NCBI GenBank assembly: GCA_029204225.1
Contig: CM055095.1
Span: 56,674,140-56,738,139, forward strand
Source: Diphasiastrum complanatum
Lineage: Eukaryota; Streptophyta; Lycopodiopsida; Lycopodiales; Lycopodiaceae
Length of the DNA: 64,000 bases
Reading direction: 5' to 3'
A model generated the notes under the pieces. The model did not search any database and was not told the origin of the DNA. It saw nothing but the letters and a program-made list of their open reading frames with translations. Positions 39,579 through 51,495 of this stretch are shown here, one piece after another. Made by a program: the position numbers and the translations under genes. How positions within the stretch are numbered: the stretch's first letter is position 1; each line of letters opens with the position of its first letter.

Positions 39579-42142
39579 CTTCTTCTTGAAACTTGCAACT
39601 TTGCATGTTTAATCTAATTGTCTTTCTTTGCTTTTCAAAGAGTGGCTTGTCAAGCGGCTTCGTGAGCAGATCTGCAATCATGTCTTCAGACTTTATGTAC
39701 TGGACCTGGAGCTCTCCTTTCGAGATTAAATCTCAAATGTGATGGTACTTCAGAGGTATGTGTTTTGTCTTTGAATGGAAGACAAGATCCTAGAACAAAT
39801 AAATGGCAGTCTAAGAATCCATCATCATTGTGCATGGTCCTCCTTGTGTATCCCAATTGCCTCCAGCATCATCTGCAACCAAACTACCTCGTTCGCCACC
39901 TTTGAAGCTGCGACGCATTCAGCTTCCCAAGAAGATTGAGCTACCAAGGTTTGGTTTTTATATATCCAGCTGATTGCTGCTCTGCACGCTATTGAACATC
40001 TTCTAGTTACGGACTTGTTGTCATCTTTGCAGCTCACCCAGCTTGCATCATTGTAGTGGTGTAGCTCGAATCTTTTTCTTTCGTTTTCTGCTATGTAGGT
40101 TAATCCCATATTTTGGGTACCCTTCAAATATTGTAGGATTCGTTTTGCCATTTGCCAATGTGCCATGCCAGGATTGAAAGAGAATTGGCTTAAGGCATAA
40201 ACAGAAAAAACTAGGTCGGGTCTGGTACAAATTGTAAGGTACATCAGACTACCGATTAGGTTTTGGTAGGATATAGCTTCCATCTTCTGTTTTTCTTCTT
40301 TTGTTTTTGGGCAATCCTACTTCGTCAGCTTGGCTCCAACTATCATTGGTGTGGCCTTTTCTTTGCAGTCCATCATGTGATACTGCTTGAGCACTTTTCT
40401 GGCATATTCAAACTGACTCAAGTGCATTTGGCCTTTTATTCAATCTCTTCTGATCTCTAATATGAGGCATTTTGTTGCTTCTCCTAGATCTGTGATTTTT
40501 CTTGAAAGAGTCAAACACTTCAGATTTCTTCTTTAGGTAGTAGATTGTAGTCATCCGGCAGTAATCATCTATGAACGTCAGAAAATACCTCGATCTTCAG
40601 AGTGAATCCATTTTCATCGGTCCATAGACATATGAGTGGACGAGCTCAAGAACTTCTTTGGCTCTTCTTTCCTCATGTGTGAATGGATTCCGATGTTGTC
40701 TGCCTTTCTGATAGGCTTCGCAGAACTTAGTATCGGGTCTTGATATCTTTAGATTTGTGACTATGTCTTTCTTACACATGTCATACAGGTTCCTCATGTT
40801 TAGATGATATATTCTCCTGTGCAGAGCAGATCTTCATTTTCTGATGCATTTAATATGCTATCAAAATTGCTGATTATCTTGGCTTGGTAGAGGTTTCCTT
40901 CTCTGCATGCAACCGTCAACAATTTGTTTGTAGTTTTCCCGATCATGCAGCATGTATTTCCATCGAACAAAACTCAAATTCCAAGATCTGCCATCTTGGA
41001 GACTAATAGCAGATCTTTTCACAGTGAAGGCACATAGAGTGCTGTTGGCAGCTCTGCTTGACCTGACAATGTTTGAAGTTGTAGAGTCTTGATGCCTTTG
41101 ACATCGTGTTTGCTCCCATCACCTAGAATCATTGCTCTGTTATTTTTGAGTTCTCTGAAGTCGATCAAGATTTTCTTGTTGCAGGTGATGTGTGATGTTG
41201 CTCCTGAATCAATGATTACATCGTAGTCTTGTTTAGTGTAGCTCGTTGAAGCTTCATCAAGTATTGTGAAGGCTTCATTACCTCTATCTGCATCTTTGGA
41301 TGACTCTGCAACATTTGCTTTCTCAGCCTTGTTCTTTCTTTCTGGGTTGAATCTGCAATCGCATGCAAAGTGCCCCTTCTTCTTGCAGTGCATGCAAGGT
41401 ATTGCTGGATTGAACCAACATTTGTTGGCTATATGGCCTGGTTTGTGACAGTGATCACAGGAAGAAGATTGTTGATTCGAGGACTTTGTCTTGTCGAATT
41501 TGGGTTTGTTCTTGTTCTTCTTCTTCCCTTTTGTGAAGAGGGCTTTCTTTTGATCACTGCTTCCTTCTCCTTCATCTCTCATCAGTCTCTAATCAGCGAC
41601 AAGACTGATTGCATTGTCCAATGTCATATCTGATAGACTCAGTATGAGCATTCTCAACGGTTGATAGGACATAGGTAGAGATTTCATGAAGTACATCAAC
41701 TGTTGTGGTGTTGGGACTTGGTGCTCCTGTCCTAATGCAGCGACTTGAACAAAGATCATTATGATCTTCTCAACGTGATGGTCTAACTGGTTGCCATCCC
41801 ATCGTATGGATTATAGGTGATTGTGTAGATGCATCACTGAAGCTGCAGTCCTCACTTCATACTTCTGTTTCAATCTTTCCCATACTGCATGGCTGCTTTT
41901 GTAGTCTTCAATATGGGTGAGTAGATCTTTGTTGATGGACGAAATGATGATTGCCATTGCACGTTCATCCTTTCTGATCCATTCAGCTCTCTCGGGTCTC
42001 CCTTTGGAGGCTGCACCTCTAAGAGTTCGGTCACCGACCAGATGCCTTCACCCTTCAGAACTGTTTTGATTTTGAATTTCCATATCCTGTAGTTTGCGCC
42101 ATCAAGACTAATTGCTACTCTTGTCTTGATCGTTGTAGCCAT
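39385..42142 (-). pseudogene. Copia gag-pol with a large INT/RT deletion
   Basis: Gag starts at 42142 (MATTIKTRVAISLDGANYRI). Two zinc knuckles follow, CDHCHKPGHIANKC and CMHCKKKGHFACDC (41580-41380), then the protease site IIDSGATSHITC and LYVPSL (to 41019), and the pre-integrase region MRNLYDMCKKDIV (40797). FLTFIDDYCRMT of integrase and KKKSEVFDSFKKN are visible near 40580-40490. Homology then jumps to the RT C-terminus (QMHLSQFEYARKVLKQYHMM, about 40430) and RNase H (SYQNLIGSLMYLTICTRPDL, SSWEAECVAASKVANEVVWL, SEDMIADLLTKPL). Most of integrase and RT are gone and several stops and frameshifts occur. Confidence 0.9.
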
Positions 42143-42193
42143 ATTGTGTTGTCTAGAAAATCACTGCTCAGATATCAGTAGTGATGACCTGTC

Positions 42194-42206
42194 GGCTCTG
42201 ATACCA
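42194..42206 (-). other. Primer-binding site, tRNA-iMet type
   Basis: The reverse complement TGGTATCAGAGCC lies between gag and the right LTR, fixing the element orientation as minus. Confidence 0.93.
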
Positions 42207-42943
42207 AGTCGCAAACGGGTTTAGTGTATTGCGAACGCATTTGTTTCTTTTGAATTTTCTTAGGCGGAAGCTTACAAGATCCTAGACACGCGACTACAGA
42301 TCACAGAACAGATATCATTCTAGTAATCAAGACAGCGGAAGACAAGGAGATGCACAAGATAGAGCAACTGTATTATCAATTTGATTTGAAGAGCGAGATG
42401 ATCAGTGTCTCACTCGTTGGTGGCCTAACGCTCTGCTCTTTCGTTGTATTATGCTCATTGGCAGACATTCATGCACAACTATTTCGTTTCTATATTTTTC
42501 TTTTTCTGCTCTACTCACGTACACTCTCTGTGTAGTCTTTTGATCTAGAAAAAAGTTTATATCTCCATTGTGTGGAGTTTACTAGATAGCTAAACAAAGA
42601 ATTACAAGAGTAGTTAACGCTAATCAACTAATCAGTTATTCTCTGTTATTGCTAATTGTTTCAGCTGAGTGTGAAGTTTATGACTCCACGCCCGTTGAGC
42701 TGCCAGCTGGCAGCGCAAAAGATTTTCTTTCTTTTCTTTTTGTTTTGTGTCGTGTCGTGTCTTTTTGGTCCTGGAGGCATGTTTGACTTTCATGAATCAT
42801 TCGACCTTCGAGTTTCACTTCGCTTCGTGTCTTAAGGTTTTCGAGGTACGTTGACTTTCGCGAATTGTTTGCCATTTGACCTTCGCTTCATGTCGCTTCG
42901 CTTCGCGTCGCGGCAAAGTTGCAGGAGTTCACCATTTCTGACA
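42207..42943 (-). mobile_element. Copia 5' LTR (right LTR of the 38.9-42.9 kb element)
   Basis: Starts TGTCAGAAATGG on the minus strand at 42943 and runs to the primer site. Compared with the left LTR it has only scattered differences, so the insertion is fairly recent relative to the surrounding remnants. GTTTATATCTCC near 42556 is TATA-like. Confidence 0.88.
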
Positions 42944-43960
42944 AGCAATTTTGTGAATGAAGAAGAAGCTAATGAGAGTCTTATTTATGCACTTATTTCA
43001 AATAAATCAAGTTCATAAAATTATGATTGGTATGCAAATTTAGGTGCTCACTCCCATAGGGGTTGGTTCTCATCTTACAAAATGAAAACAAAATGGTGCT
43101 AGGAGACGAGCAACACACATGAAATCAAAGCATGTGAGCTTGCCAATCCACTTGGATAGACGTGAGAAAGGTGTTTTTAAATTGCATTGGACATTTTCAA
43201 TCTCACAAAGAATTCGCTATTAGTTGGATGTATAACTTATAATAGTATGAAAGTGTAATTTTATAAGGACAAGTTTCGTATAAAGGATATAAAGAGAAAT
43301 TTCAAAGTTGGTTGCTACATGTGTTAGGGTGGATGTAGAGCTTCACAAGCTTTAATCAATGGTGGATCAACAAGCTTTTGCCACAAAGACGGATGATCAA
43401 AGCCAACTTTAGCACAAACTATGTGGTCATTTGAACGATTCAAGTCTAAAGTTGTTGTTTGACAAAGAAATGGTGAAAGTTCTTCCAATGAGTCAATTGT
43501 TTGCGAAGCTTGCATGAGGGACAAGCACTCCATGTCATATTTTCTTGCAAGTGGAGCATATCAAATGAATAGCACTTTGGAACTTATTCATATTAATTTG
43601 TGGGGATTGTTGCAAACACAATCACTTGGAGGATCGTTATCTACTTCATTGATAATTACTCTGGGAAGTGTTTCATGAAACACAAATTATAGGAAATTCA
43701 TTAAGTTCAAGAATCTAGTATAGAATCAACCAAAAGGATGCAATTTTGAGAACGGGTGTGGGTGGTGAATTCAGTTCTAAGTTTGACAATTGTGTAAAGA
43801 GCATGTAATAAGGAGGCAATTGACCATTGCCTACACACTCCTCAACAAAATGGTATTGCTAAAAGAGAAAATCTAAGCTTGGTAGAAAGTGCCAAGAGCA
43901 TCACCCCCTCCAAAAATCTATTCGGGATAGGCTTCTTCTATAGTAAAATGTAATTTTGTT
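42944..43960 (+). pseudogene. Old copia protease-to-integrase remnant
   Basis: Across several frames: a pre-integrase Cys motif VCEACMRDKHS (43494-43530), STLELIHINLWGLL of the integrase start, and YTPQQNGIAKRENLSLVESA (43836-43895) with Lys in place of the catalytic-motif Glu. Many stops. Together with gag pieces at 38.0-38.9 kb it forms an older copia layer around the younger element at 38.9-42.9 kb. Confidence 0.75.
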
Positions 43961-46560
43961 TCACGTACTACACTTAGTGCATGTGCATGTAATTCATTAA
44001 ATATGAGTAATCATATCCATGGTAATAATACTTTATGATTCTAGTCATTGTTTGTTACAAAATACGTATCACATCATTTGATTCTTTTGCGGGTCTTAGA
44101 CAAAATGTCACATATATTGGTTGAGTTGGTTGACCTCAAAAATGTGTTATGAGGACTCCATGATCATGATGAGGGATTGTGAAAATGTAAATACTAAATT
44201 GCAAAATTGCAAATATTGAATTCTAAACTTGTGAATTCCTTTTGTGGCTCTCCCATATTGTTGGATGTAGGATGTTGAAGCTTCATCTACCAACATCAGA
44301 GTGATAGATTGTGTAGGTGTGAGTGATGGCCATATGTTCATCCCTTGAGGATGTTGAATATCACTTGAGTTCCTTTTTAACCTTGCCCTTGCAATTGAGA
44401 TTTTTGTCTGCTGCAAGTGTATAAAACATCAATATAGAATCCATGTTTGCATATAGTTTGTATTCTTTTTTACTCATTTCTTTACAACGGACATTTGCAG
44501 AGTTTGTAACAATAAATAGACATTTGATATGTTAATTGGTGGTTGTCATGATGAGCATAGTTCAAGTAAAAAAACTACTAAACTCATAAAAATTTACTCG
44601 ATAAATGCCAGCCCCCATCCTTGTCTTGTTTTATCCCAAAAGTTATTTCCTCCATACCAAAAATTAACTCTTCTCAATGCTAGCAAACAATCTTCAGACG
44701 TCTTTTTCTTTTACCATGCAAGCATGAATTGAAAATTTGCTAAATGCCAACTTTTGTTTTCACAATCTCTTCCCCAACTTCAACTCAATAACCACTTTCT
44801 TATTTCTACTTAGGATTTTTGTGGCATGAATATTTTTTGTTTTATTGATTTTCTATAGTACATATGAAATTTTTGATATGAAAAAAGCCTTAAAAGTATC
44901 TTTTTCCATTGATTTATTACATGTGCTAGTAGACTAATTCTATATGTATCAATATGATTTTGATGTTTGGTAGCCTCCTTGCTTGGTCTATAATCTACTG
45001 TATTAGTGTAAATCCCTCTCTTTGGCATGCTTTATTAAATTATATGTTCATAATTAATAAGCTCACTTGCTGAATCTCTACTAAAAAGTTCTTTCTCACA
45101 ACACCTTGCTCTTATGATATTCACTACCATCCAAATACAAGAAATTCACATGCTACCCTTGGCAATGGTGAGCCACAAGAATGTTGTCCAATCAAAGATG
45201 ACTTGCACATCAAGGAACCGATTTGCAATTTTTTTTTCTCTTATCGTCAATTTGCAATTTTAGAGGCGATGTTCTACTTGGGAATGTGTACGTCCTCTAT
45301 TGTATAAGGAGTTTATTTAGTGTTAAGACTTTTAAAACAAGTGGGCACTTTTTCAATGAACCAAATCTTGAGATATCAAGTTATTATAGTGGCCCCCATA
45401 ACCTTATCTTTAAATGTACAAATAAGTGTGGACTTGAGGGTACTCTTCTATAAGATATGCCTAAGAATCTTATTGACATCATGGTGAGATTTTAATGTTG
45501 ACATAAGTCTAGTCTATCTAGAACACGATCACTCACATTATGCAAACAAATAACTACATATGTTCAGCCTCTTCTTTAAACTCTCTAGTTTATTGAAGTA
45601 AGTATAGGAAAATTCTCTCAAAGCTTGACATAGGCGCGAATCTTGTTCGTTGAGTCATTTGTATCATGAAGCCTTGTGCTTGTTGTTTAGGCTTAAGCTA
45701 CTAGTAAAAAAACAATTTATTTTCTTTACGAGATCTTGTATCATCTTGAAATGCTTGTTAGTTGAGATTTTTTCTTCACCCTACCCGTTGCGCAATTGCG
45801 CAATTGGCATCTTGGAGCCTTGTGCTCTCACATTGGGCTTAGCATGCTAGTTATTCTTCATTTTATTTGCAACGTATTGTAACCTGGTGGGAGGCATTTG
45901 TCTTGTATGTGTTTACTTTTCTTTTCTATGAAATTTTGTTTCTCTTGTATGTCCTCCTTGGTTGTTGTGTGATGGAATAGACTTACTCCTTAGAATATTG
46001 ACCTTAAGGAGAAGAAATGAGGTCCTCTCCAACCCAACACTTATTGATTTCCTCTTATTTTTGTGTTGTTGTATGTTCTCATTTGTTAGTGTATTAGAGT
46101 TGAACTCTTGACCTCAAAGGAAGAAAAGAAGTCATCTTAAAAGGTGTTTTTTTTGTTGTATGCTCTCATTTGTTATTGAGTTAGAGTTGAACTCTTTACC
46201 TCAAAGGAAGGATAAGAAGTTGCACCTACTATAAAGTAGGTATAGAATAAGTATTGTTCGATTATCAATCAAGGTATCAATTCATGAACTCAACATGTAT
46301 ATTTCTCCTATAGAATGAGTCTTTTATTTCTCTCAAGAACGAGCACTTGTTGAGAACAACAGATTTAGGATACCATATTGATACTCTATTGATAAACCAG
46401 CTTCACACTTGATAGACAAATATTGAAAATTTCAAGCATTAGGGTTTTGCCCAACATTAAAAATCGGAGGATGAACCTACTTGGGAAATTTTTAAGTGAT
46501 TTGAACTGGAGACCCCTTTGAGCCTAAAAAAAATCATGAGTCCAAATCAGAGGATCCTTA
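43961..46560. other. No recognised gene; imperfect 94-bp tandem duplication at about 46069-46230
   Basis: AT-rich. GTATGTTCTCATTTGTTAGT with TTAGAGTTGAACTCTTGACC at 46070 recurs about 94 bp later with few changes. A more diverged copy may begin near 45935. No coding similarity seen. Confidence 0.55.
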
Positions 46561-46667
46561 AAAAATGGGCAACATTGGTTGTAAGTTCGAGTGCTTGGGA
46601 AACCTCTTTTGAGTTATCCTCAAAAGATCTGTATCTTTTAAAGCCTCTCTGTTTTTTGAAGACTAAT

Positions 46668-46782
46668 TACTCATGAAAGGGTACATATGCTTATATGAAA
46701 AAATCGTCAAAGATTTTATGATATTGATTTTTGAGAAATTATGCCGATTATATTCCTATCCTTTGCCGATTTTCATGAGCAT
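46668..46782 (+). repeat. Dispersed repeat, copy 2 (upstream of the epimerase gene)
   Basis: Same-orientation partner of 2972-3073; the core AAAAAATCGTCAAAGATTTT is followed by TTTTTGAGAAA and later ATGAGCATTA. Confidence 0.5.
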
Positions 46783-46796
46783 TACAACTTTTTGGA

Positions 46797-46838
46797 GGCC
46801 CCCGCCCCCGCCCCCGCCCCCGCGACGCCGGCCCCCCC
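46797..46838 (-). repeat. (CCCCCG)n tract, G-quadruplex-capable on the minus strand
   Basis: At least four runs of five C separated by single G (46799-46822), then CGCGACGCCGG and a run of seven C. The minus strand has four or more G5 runs with 1-base loops, which fits a stable G-quadruplex pattern. It lies about 0.9 kb upstream of the epimerase transcription start. Confidence 0.8.
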
Positions 46839-46982
46839 AAGTTGTGTATAAACCCCGGGGAAGAATTTGACTGTGTCTCCTTGGAGTCACCTCCTACCTA
46901 AATCCCAGTACGCTTGGCCTACATGGATTCCGAGGGCCATTGGGCCCTCAACGTGGGGCATGAAGTGAAAAGCTAAAAATTT

Positions 46983-47684
46983 AATACATAAAAATAAATT
47001 ATTATTTTTTTTAATTTGTTATTTAAGTAAAGCTTGAAGGGCACCCCGAAGCCTGGACGTCCAGCCAAGGTGCCTCGTACATAATTGACGGCTGCGTAAA
47101 AGCCTTGGTCGTGACGGGCCAGGACACTTAATGGCAGCGAATGATCTGAAGCGCAGCACCGTTGGATTATATCGGAAGCATTCAGATTCTGCCACGTTTT
47201 CGTGAGAGATTATTGAGAAGAATCTGAGTGATGGAGTCACACGTGGCGTGAATCCAACTGATGGTGTGTGGGATGCTTTGTGCAGTCAAGGCCATCGGGG
47301 GCCCCCCCCCGGCGGTACCACGGCCGGGCAGCCTTCAACAGACGTCACTGCATGGGTGCCGTGAGGTTTGCCATGTTTTGGGCTTAGCGAGAAAGGGGCT
47401 GGTCACTTTCCGCCGCCAAACGAGATGCCTTTGGGGGTCCAGTCAGCATATTCTGGTCACACGGGTGCTGATTTTCGAGCAATCAGATTCGGTCATTGCG
47501 GTCCAGTCAGCATCTGATCGACGGTGTTCCCACATACTTTACGCGCAACCACTTGGATGCCTGCCACGTGGATGCTTGTCAGTGGCTAAACGTGGCTTAA
47601 TCTGAGCGCTTGAGATGGGATCCAACGGTGGGAAATCTGAGTCCTGTGATGCTCTTGAGATACGAGGCTAATCGACGGCGTTCG
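46983..47684 (+). promoter_or_regulatory. Upstream region of the epimerase gene
   Basis: Changes from AT-rich to GC-richer DNA at about 47030. ACACGTGGCG (47230) and CACGTGGATG (about 47566) contain the CACGTG G-box core bound by plant bZIP/bHLH factors, and GGGGGCCCCCCCC occurs near 47300. Functional use is inference. Confidence 0.4.
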
Positions 47685-47690
47685 TATATA
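47685..47690 (+). promoter_or_regulatory. TATA box of the epimerase gene (predicted)
   Basis: TATATAATA, followed about 25-40 bases later by a CT-rich patch (GCTCTCTCTCTTCC, 47714-47727) of the kind seen at plant transcription starts. Confidence 0.55.
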
Positions 47691-47714
47691 ATAATAGTTC
47701 TCACGATCGGGTTG

Positions 47715-48025
47715 CTCTCTCTCTTCCTTTTGCTGCTCTGATCGCTCGCTCGCTCGCTCGCTCGCTCGCTCGTCTCGTTTGCTTGCTTTCTTGCTCGATT
47801 GCTTGCTTCCGATTTCGTGGTGGATTGATCGACCTGATCTTCGGTGGAAGACGATTGAGTTAATCTGCTGTTCTTGTTGTGATGCATCCCTGGATCTAGG
47901 CGATTATCGTGCTTTTTGCTGAAGTTCATAGCATCGTGGATCGTTTCATGATCAGTTGGAGGCGCAACAATCGTGGCGAGGTTTCTGTTGGTGTTGCCGC
48001 GTTTTATCGTTGTAAGGCACTTCAA
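47715..48025 (+). other. 5' UTR exon of the epimerase gene (predicted), with (GCTC)n repeat
   Basis: From the putative start to a donor-like CAA|GTAAGC at 48025/48026. It contains about seven GCTC units (47744-47772). A non-coding first exon and intron are inferred because the start codon at 49027 is 1.3 kb from the only good promoter. Confidence 0.4.
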
Positions 48026-48973
48026 GTAAGCATTGCGGTGCAAGTAATCATTAATATAGGCTGTTATTCGTGATCTGTTTAAGTTTATCGGAGAATCTTG
48101 TTTCATGACATGAGACTGTTGTTTGTGATATGTTTGTGTCTATTTCAAAGTCTTGTACATAATAGGATGTTTTTCGTATTTTGTTTGAAGGTCGTGATTT
48201 GTGTACGTCTATCTGAAAATCTTTTTCTACCATAGGCTGCTGTTCTTGATCTGTCTTACTTCATTTGAGAAGCTTGTGAGTTGGGCATAACATAAGGCTC
48301 CTACAAGAAAAACTTAAAACACTGTACGTTAAAGACTTCTAACTCGAATTACTCTGTAAGTAGGCACTTGAATACCTGTCAATCAGCTGGTTTTCTGTAT
48401 ATTGGGCTTCAATTTTTAACTGTTGTTTTGTTTTTGATGCATGACGGAACTAGATTCAGCGAAAATTTTGATCCTGAATCTAACCTCCATAACATGAAGA
48501 AGTTCGTGTGACATGGAATGAGAGCGCGCTGGATTCTTCGAAGTCGTTTACACTCGAAAGTCCTTTAAAGACAAAGCTGGACAATTGATGCGTAACAAAG
48601 CAACAATCTAAATGATTATAGAGGTTAGAAATGACTTTCTTACACCAGACGATTATTATTACACTTTTTCTTACTTATAGACAGATGTCTTGCTAGTAGT
48701 ATCTTCGACTCGATAATGCTTCTGTGTGAGCGTATTGTGTGTTTCTATCCCTTGTTAGTTGATAGTAACATCCACGTCTAGGAATGCTTTTGTGATTCAC
48801 TCAATTGGATGATATCCTGGGCCTTTAAAGTTTAGTTACTTGTCGCATTTTAACCTCGTTTCTTTGAGTGGCAGCTTTTGGTTTGTCATCCGTGTATTTT
48901 ATCACCTCGCAAGATGCATATCAAGCATACCTGTGTTTTGCGTTAGAGTTCCCAGTTGTCGTACACTTGTTTG

Positions 48974-48975
<2 letters not shown>

Positions 48976-49015
<40 letters not shown>
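48976..49015. repeat. (GA)n microsatellite just upstream of the epimerase ATG
   Basis: About 20 GA units ending 12 bases before the start codon at 49027, so probably part of the 5' UTR. Confidence 0.95.
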
Positions 49016-49019
<4 letters not shown>

Positions 49020-49026
49020 TGGGAGC

Positions 49027-51440
49027 ATGACTTCTCACCTGGGCATTCCGAACGGTAGCTCTGCAGGTACTTATACAATAACTCTTCCTACAGAGATCCA
49101 AAGAATCGAGGATTTCTGTCAGACCTTTGAAGTGGAGCACTCCAGCTGTTCAAGACGGGCTTCCTTACACTATGTCGAGTTACTGAAAAGATCATAAGGC
49201 AGTGTGCAAATTCTTGTTTCTCAGGTGGACGAGCACCAGAATTAGAGTACAAATCAGAACTTATTCAGTTGCCACCCAGCCCAACTGTTCTGGGTAGGGC
49301 GGATACGATGATGGTCGATATAGTGAAGAACGGAAATGGCCTTGATAAAGTGTTGTTGAAAGAGCCTCGTGGATCAACAGCACAAGTGAGATACTCATTC
49401 AGTTGTGTATCATGGTTTTTCTTAACTATTTTCTTATTTAAAGAATTTTCCTGGCTAAGATTTACGTTTACGCTTTCCTCTTTGTATCCATTCTTTCACT
49501 AGAAATAAAGTTTACATGTCGACTGCTGTCAGATCCTCGGTAGATGTACTTTGTTTGTTGGCTTCTTACCGCCCTTTCCGGAAATTTTCTTGGTTGGCAT
49601 AAGTAAGTACCTATCGGTTTCGACTGCCCTATCTGAACTGGTTACATTTCAATCTGTCTCCGATTGGTGCACAAGTGAAAATGCTACTACGGATATACGT
49701 CAGAGGCTTTTATCAGTATACGTTCTCGTGACTCAGGTTCAACCTCATATCTGCTGGTAATAGTTTCAGCCGTACGTATAACCAAACATGCGGTTTAACA
49801 GATCGAGTTGGTCTTGTAAGGTCGTATTTCATAGGGGATGCGGAATCTCAAAAAATCATAATGTGCTTTTTGGAACAAAGAATACGTATTTCTGTGGCTG
49901 GCTTGTTTGCATATTTTGATTCAGAGTCTTGGTTGTTTTTGTCATACTTTGTATTGACATTTGTACATGCATAGGCCAAGCATCAGAAATGCAAGACCTG
50001 ATTCATTTTCAGTACCTACACTTTCATTCTATATTTTACACTTCTCAGTTTTTAAGTCGTCCTAATTAGCACCGGTAGCTATATAGCAAGTTTCGTTTCT
50101 GCTACCTGTAGTTCTTGAACGTTAGTTCATGGTTATCACGACTCAAAAGCAAAATTTCCTTCTTGTTTTCATATTTTGAAAGTTGGAAGTTTCTTGTGCT
50201 CTTTTGGGTTGTGTACAACTGCTGTGCATCCTCTGCTAATACAAGCGATTATTTTGTAAGTTACCAAAAATCCCTGTGATGATATGGCTCTCTTGCTCCC
50301 ATTTTTCTCTTCCTTTCTGAAACCTGTAGGTTAGAGCGCCCCCCCCCCCCCGGTTTTGTATAAGAACTGGGGTGATTTTTCAGGTGCTTTTATGTACTGA
50401 TCTTTTGGCTTCATGTTCACCGTTTGAATTGATTCTAAAAGTATCACAGACATGAGTTATACTGAAAGTTCTTTTGTTCATGTATATCATAATCTCCTCA
50501 CTGAGCTGTCTCAAACTTAATCTTACACTCCTACAGTTAGCTCTCATGCATACAGTTTTTTTTTACATGAATTCTAGCATATAACTTTTGGACTTGCTGA
50601 GATTTTTTAGGGTCGTCTAGTATTGGCATATTTATTGGTAATCTCCTAGTGACTATTCCAGCCCTGTAATCACCAGTGATTAACGCTTGCAGCTTTGGTA
50701 AGTATTGCTCTTTGTACCATAGTTTAGCTACGTACTAGCATGTATAAATTGAATGTAAGCTGATTGCTTTTCTACCAAGTGGCAAAAAACTGCTTGTGCT
50801 TTTCTACTTTATCCTTTTTACACAGAGCAAGCATCTTTAAAGTTGAGGTGAATTTCATTTTCTACCACAGTTTAGCTCTGTAGTAGCATGTATAAATTGA
50901 ATGTAAGCTGATTTCTTTTGTACCAAGTGGCAAAATATTGTTTATGCTTTTCTACTTTATCCTTTTTACAGAGAGCATCGTCAATGTTTGAGGCAAACTG
51001 AAAATTTCCTCTAACCAGTAATAGGAAAAACTTACATGGAAGCTTTGCTTCATGTTAGGATTTAAATATCTGTTCTGTAATAGGCACCATGCATTTCCTT
51101 CAGATGTGATCCTGAGCTGAACTTTGACTGGTGTACTGCTTGGAAGGTTATGCACAGCTTCATTCTTTTCAGTTGATATCTGCAGGTACACCTTTATGGT
51201 GGACAGGTTACATCGTGGAAGAATGATCGGGGAGAAGAATTACTGTTCTCGAGTAGTAAGGTGATTTTGATAGAAAACTCTTGGTTTAGACAACTATGGT
51301 ATTTTGAAAATGTTAATGAAAGGTTGGCTTCAGAGAGGTTTTCTCATACATTTTTTCGGCTTTGTTGAAGATTTCCTTATAATTTCTGGATGATAACTGT
51401 ATCTGTTATGAGTGCATGTTTGGTGAGTTAGAAAACAGTA

Positions 51441-51495
<55 letters not shown>

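Noticed and set aside
47261-47605. 114-codon open frame upstream of the epimerase gene
   Set aside because: GC-rich promoter-region DNA with no motif. It ends before the predicted TATA box on the same strand and has no separate promoter.
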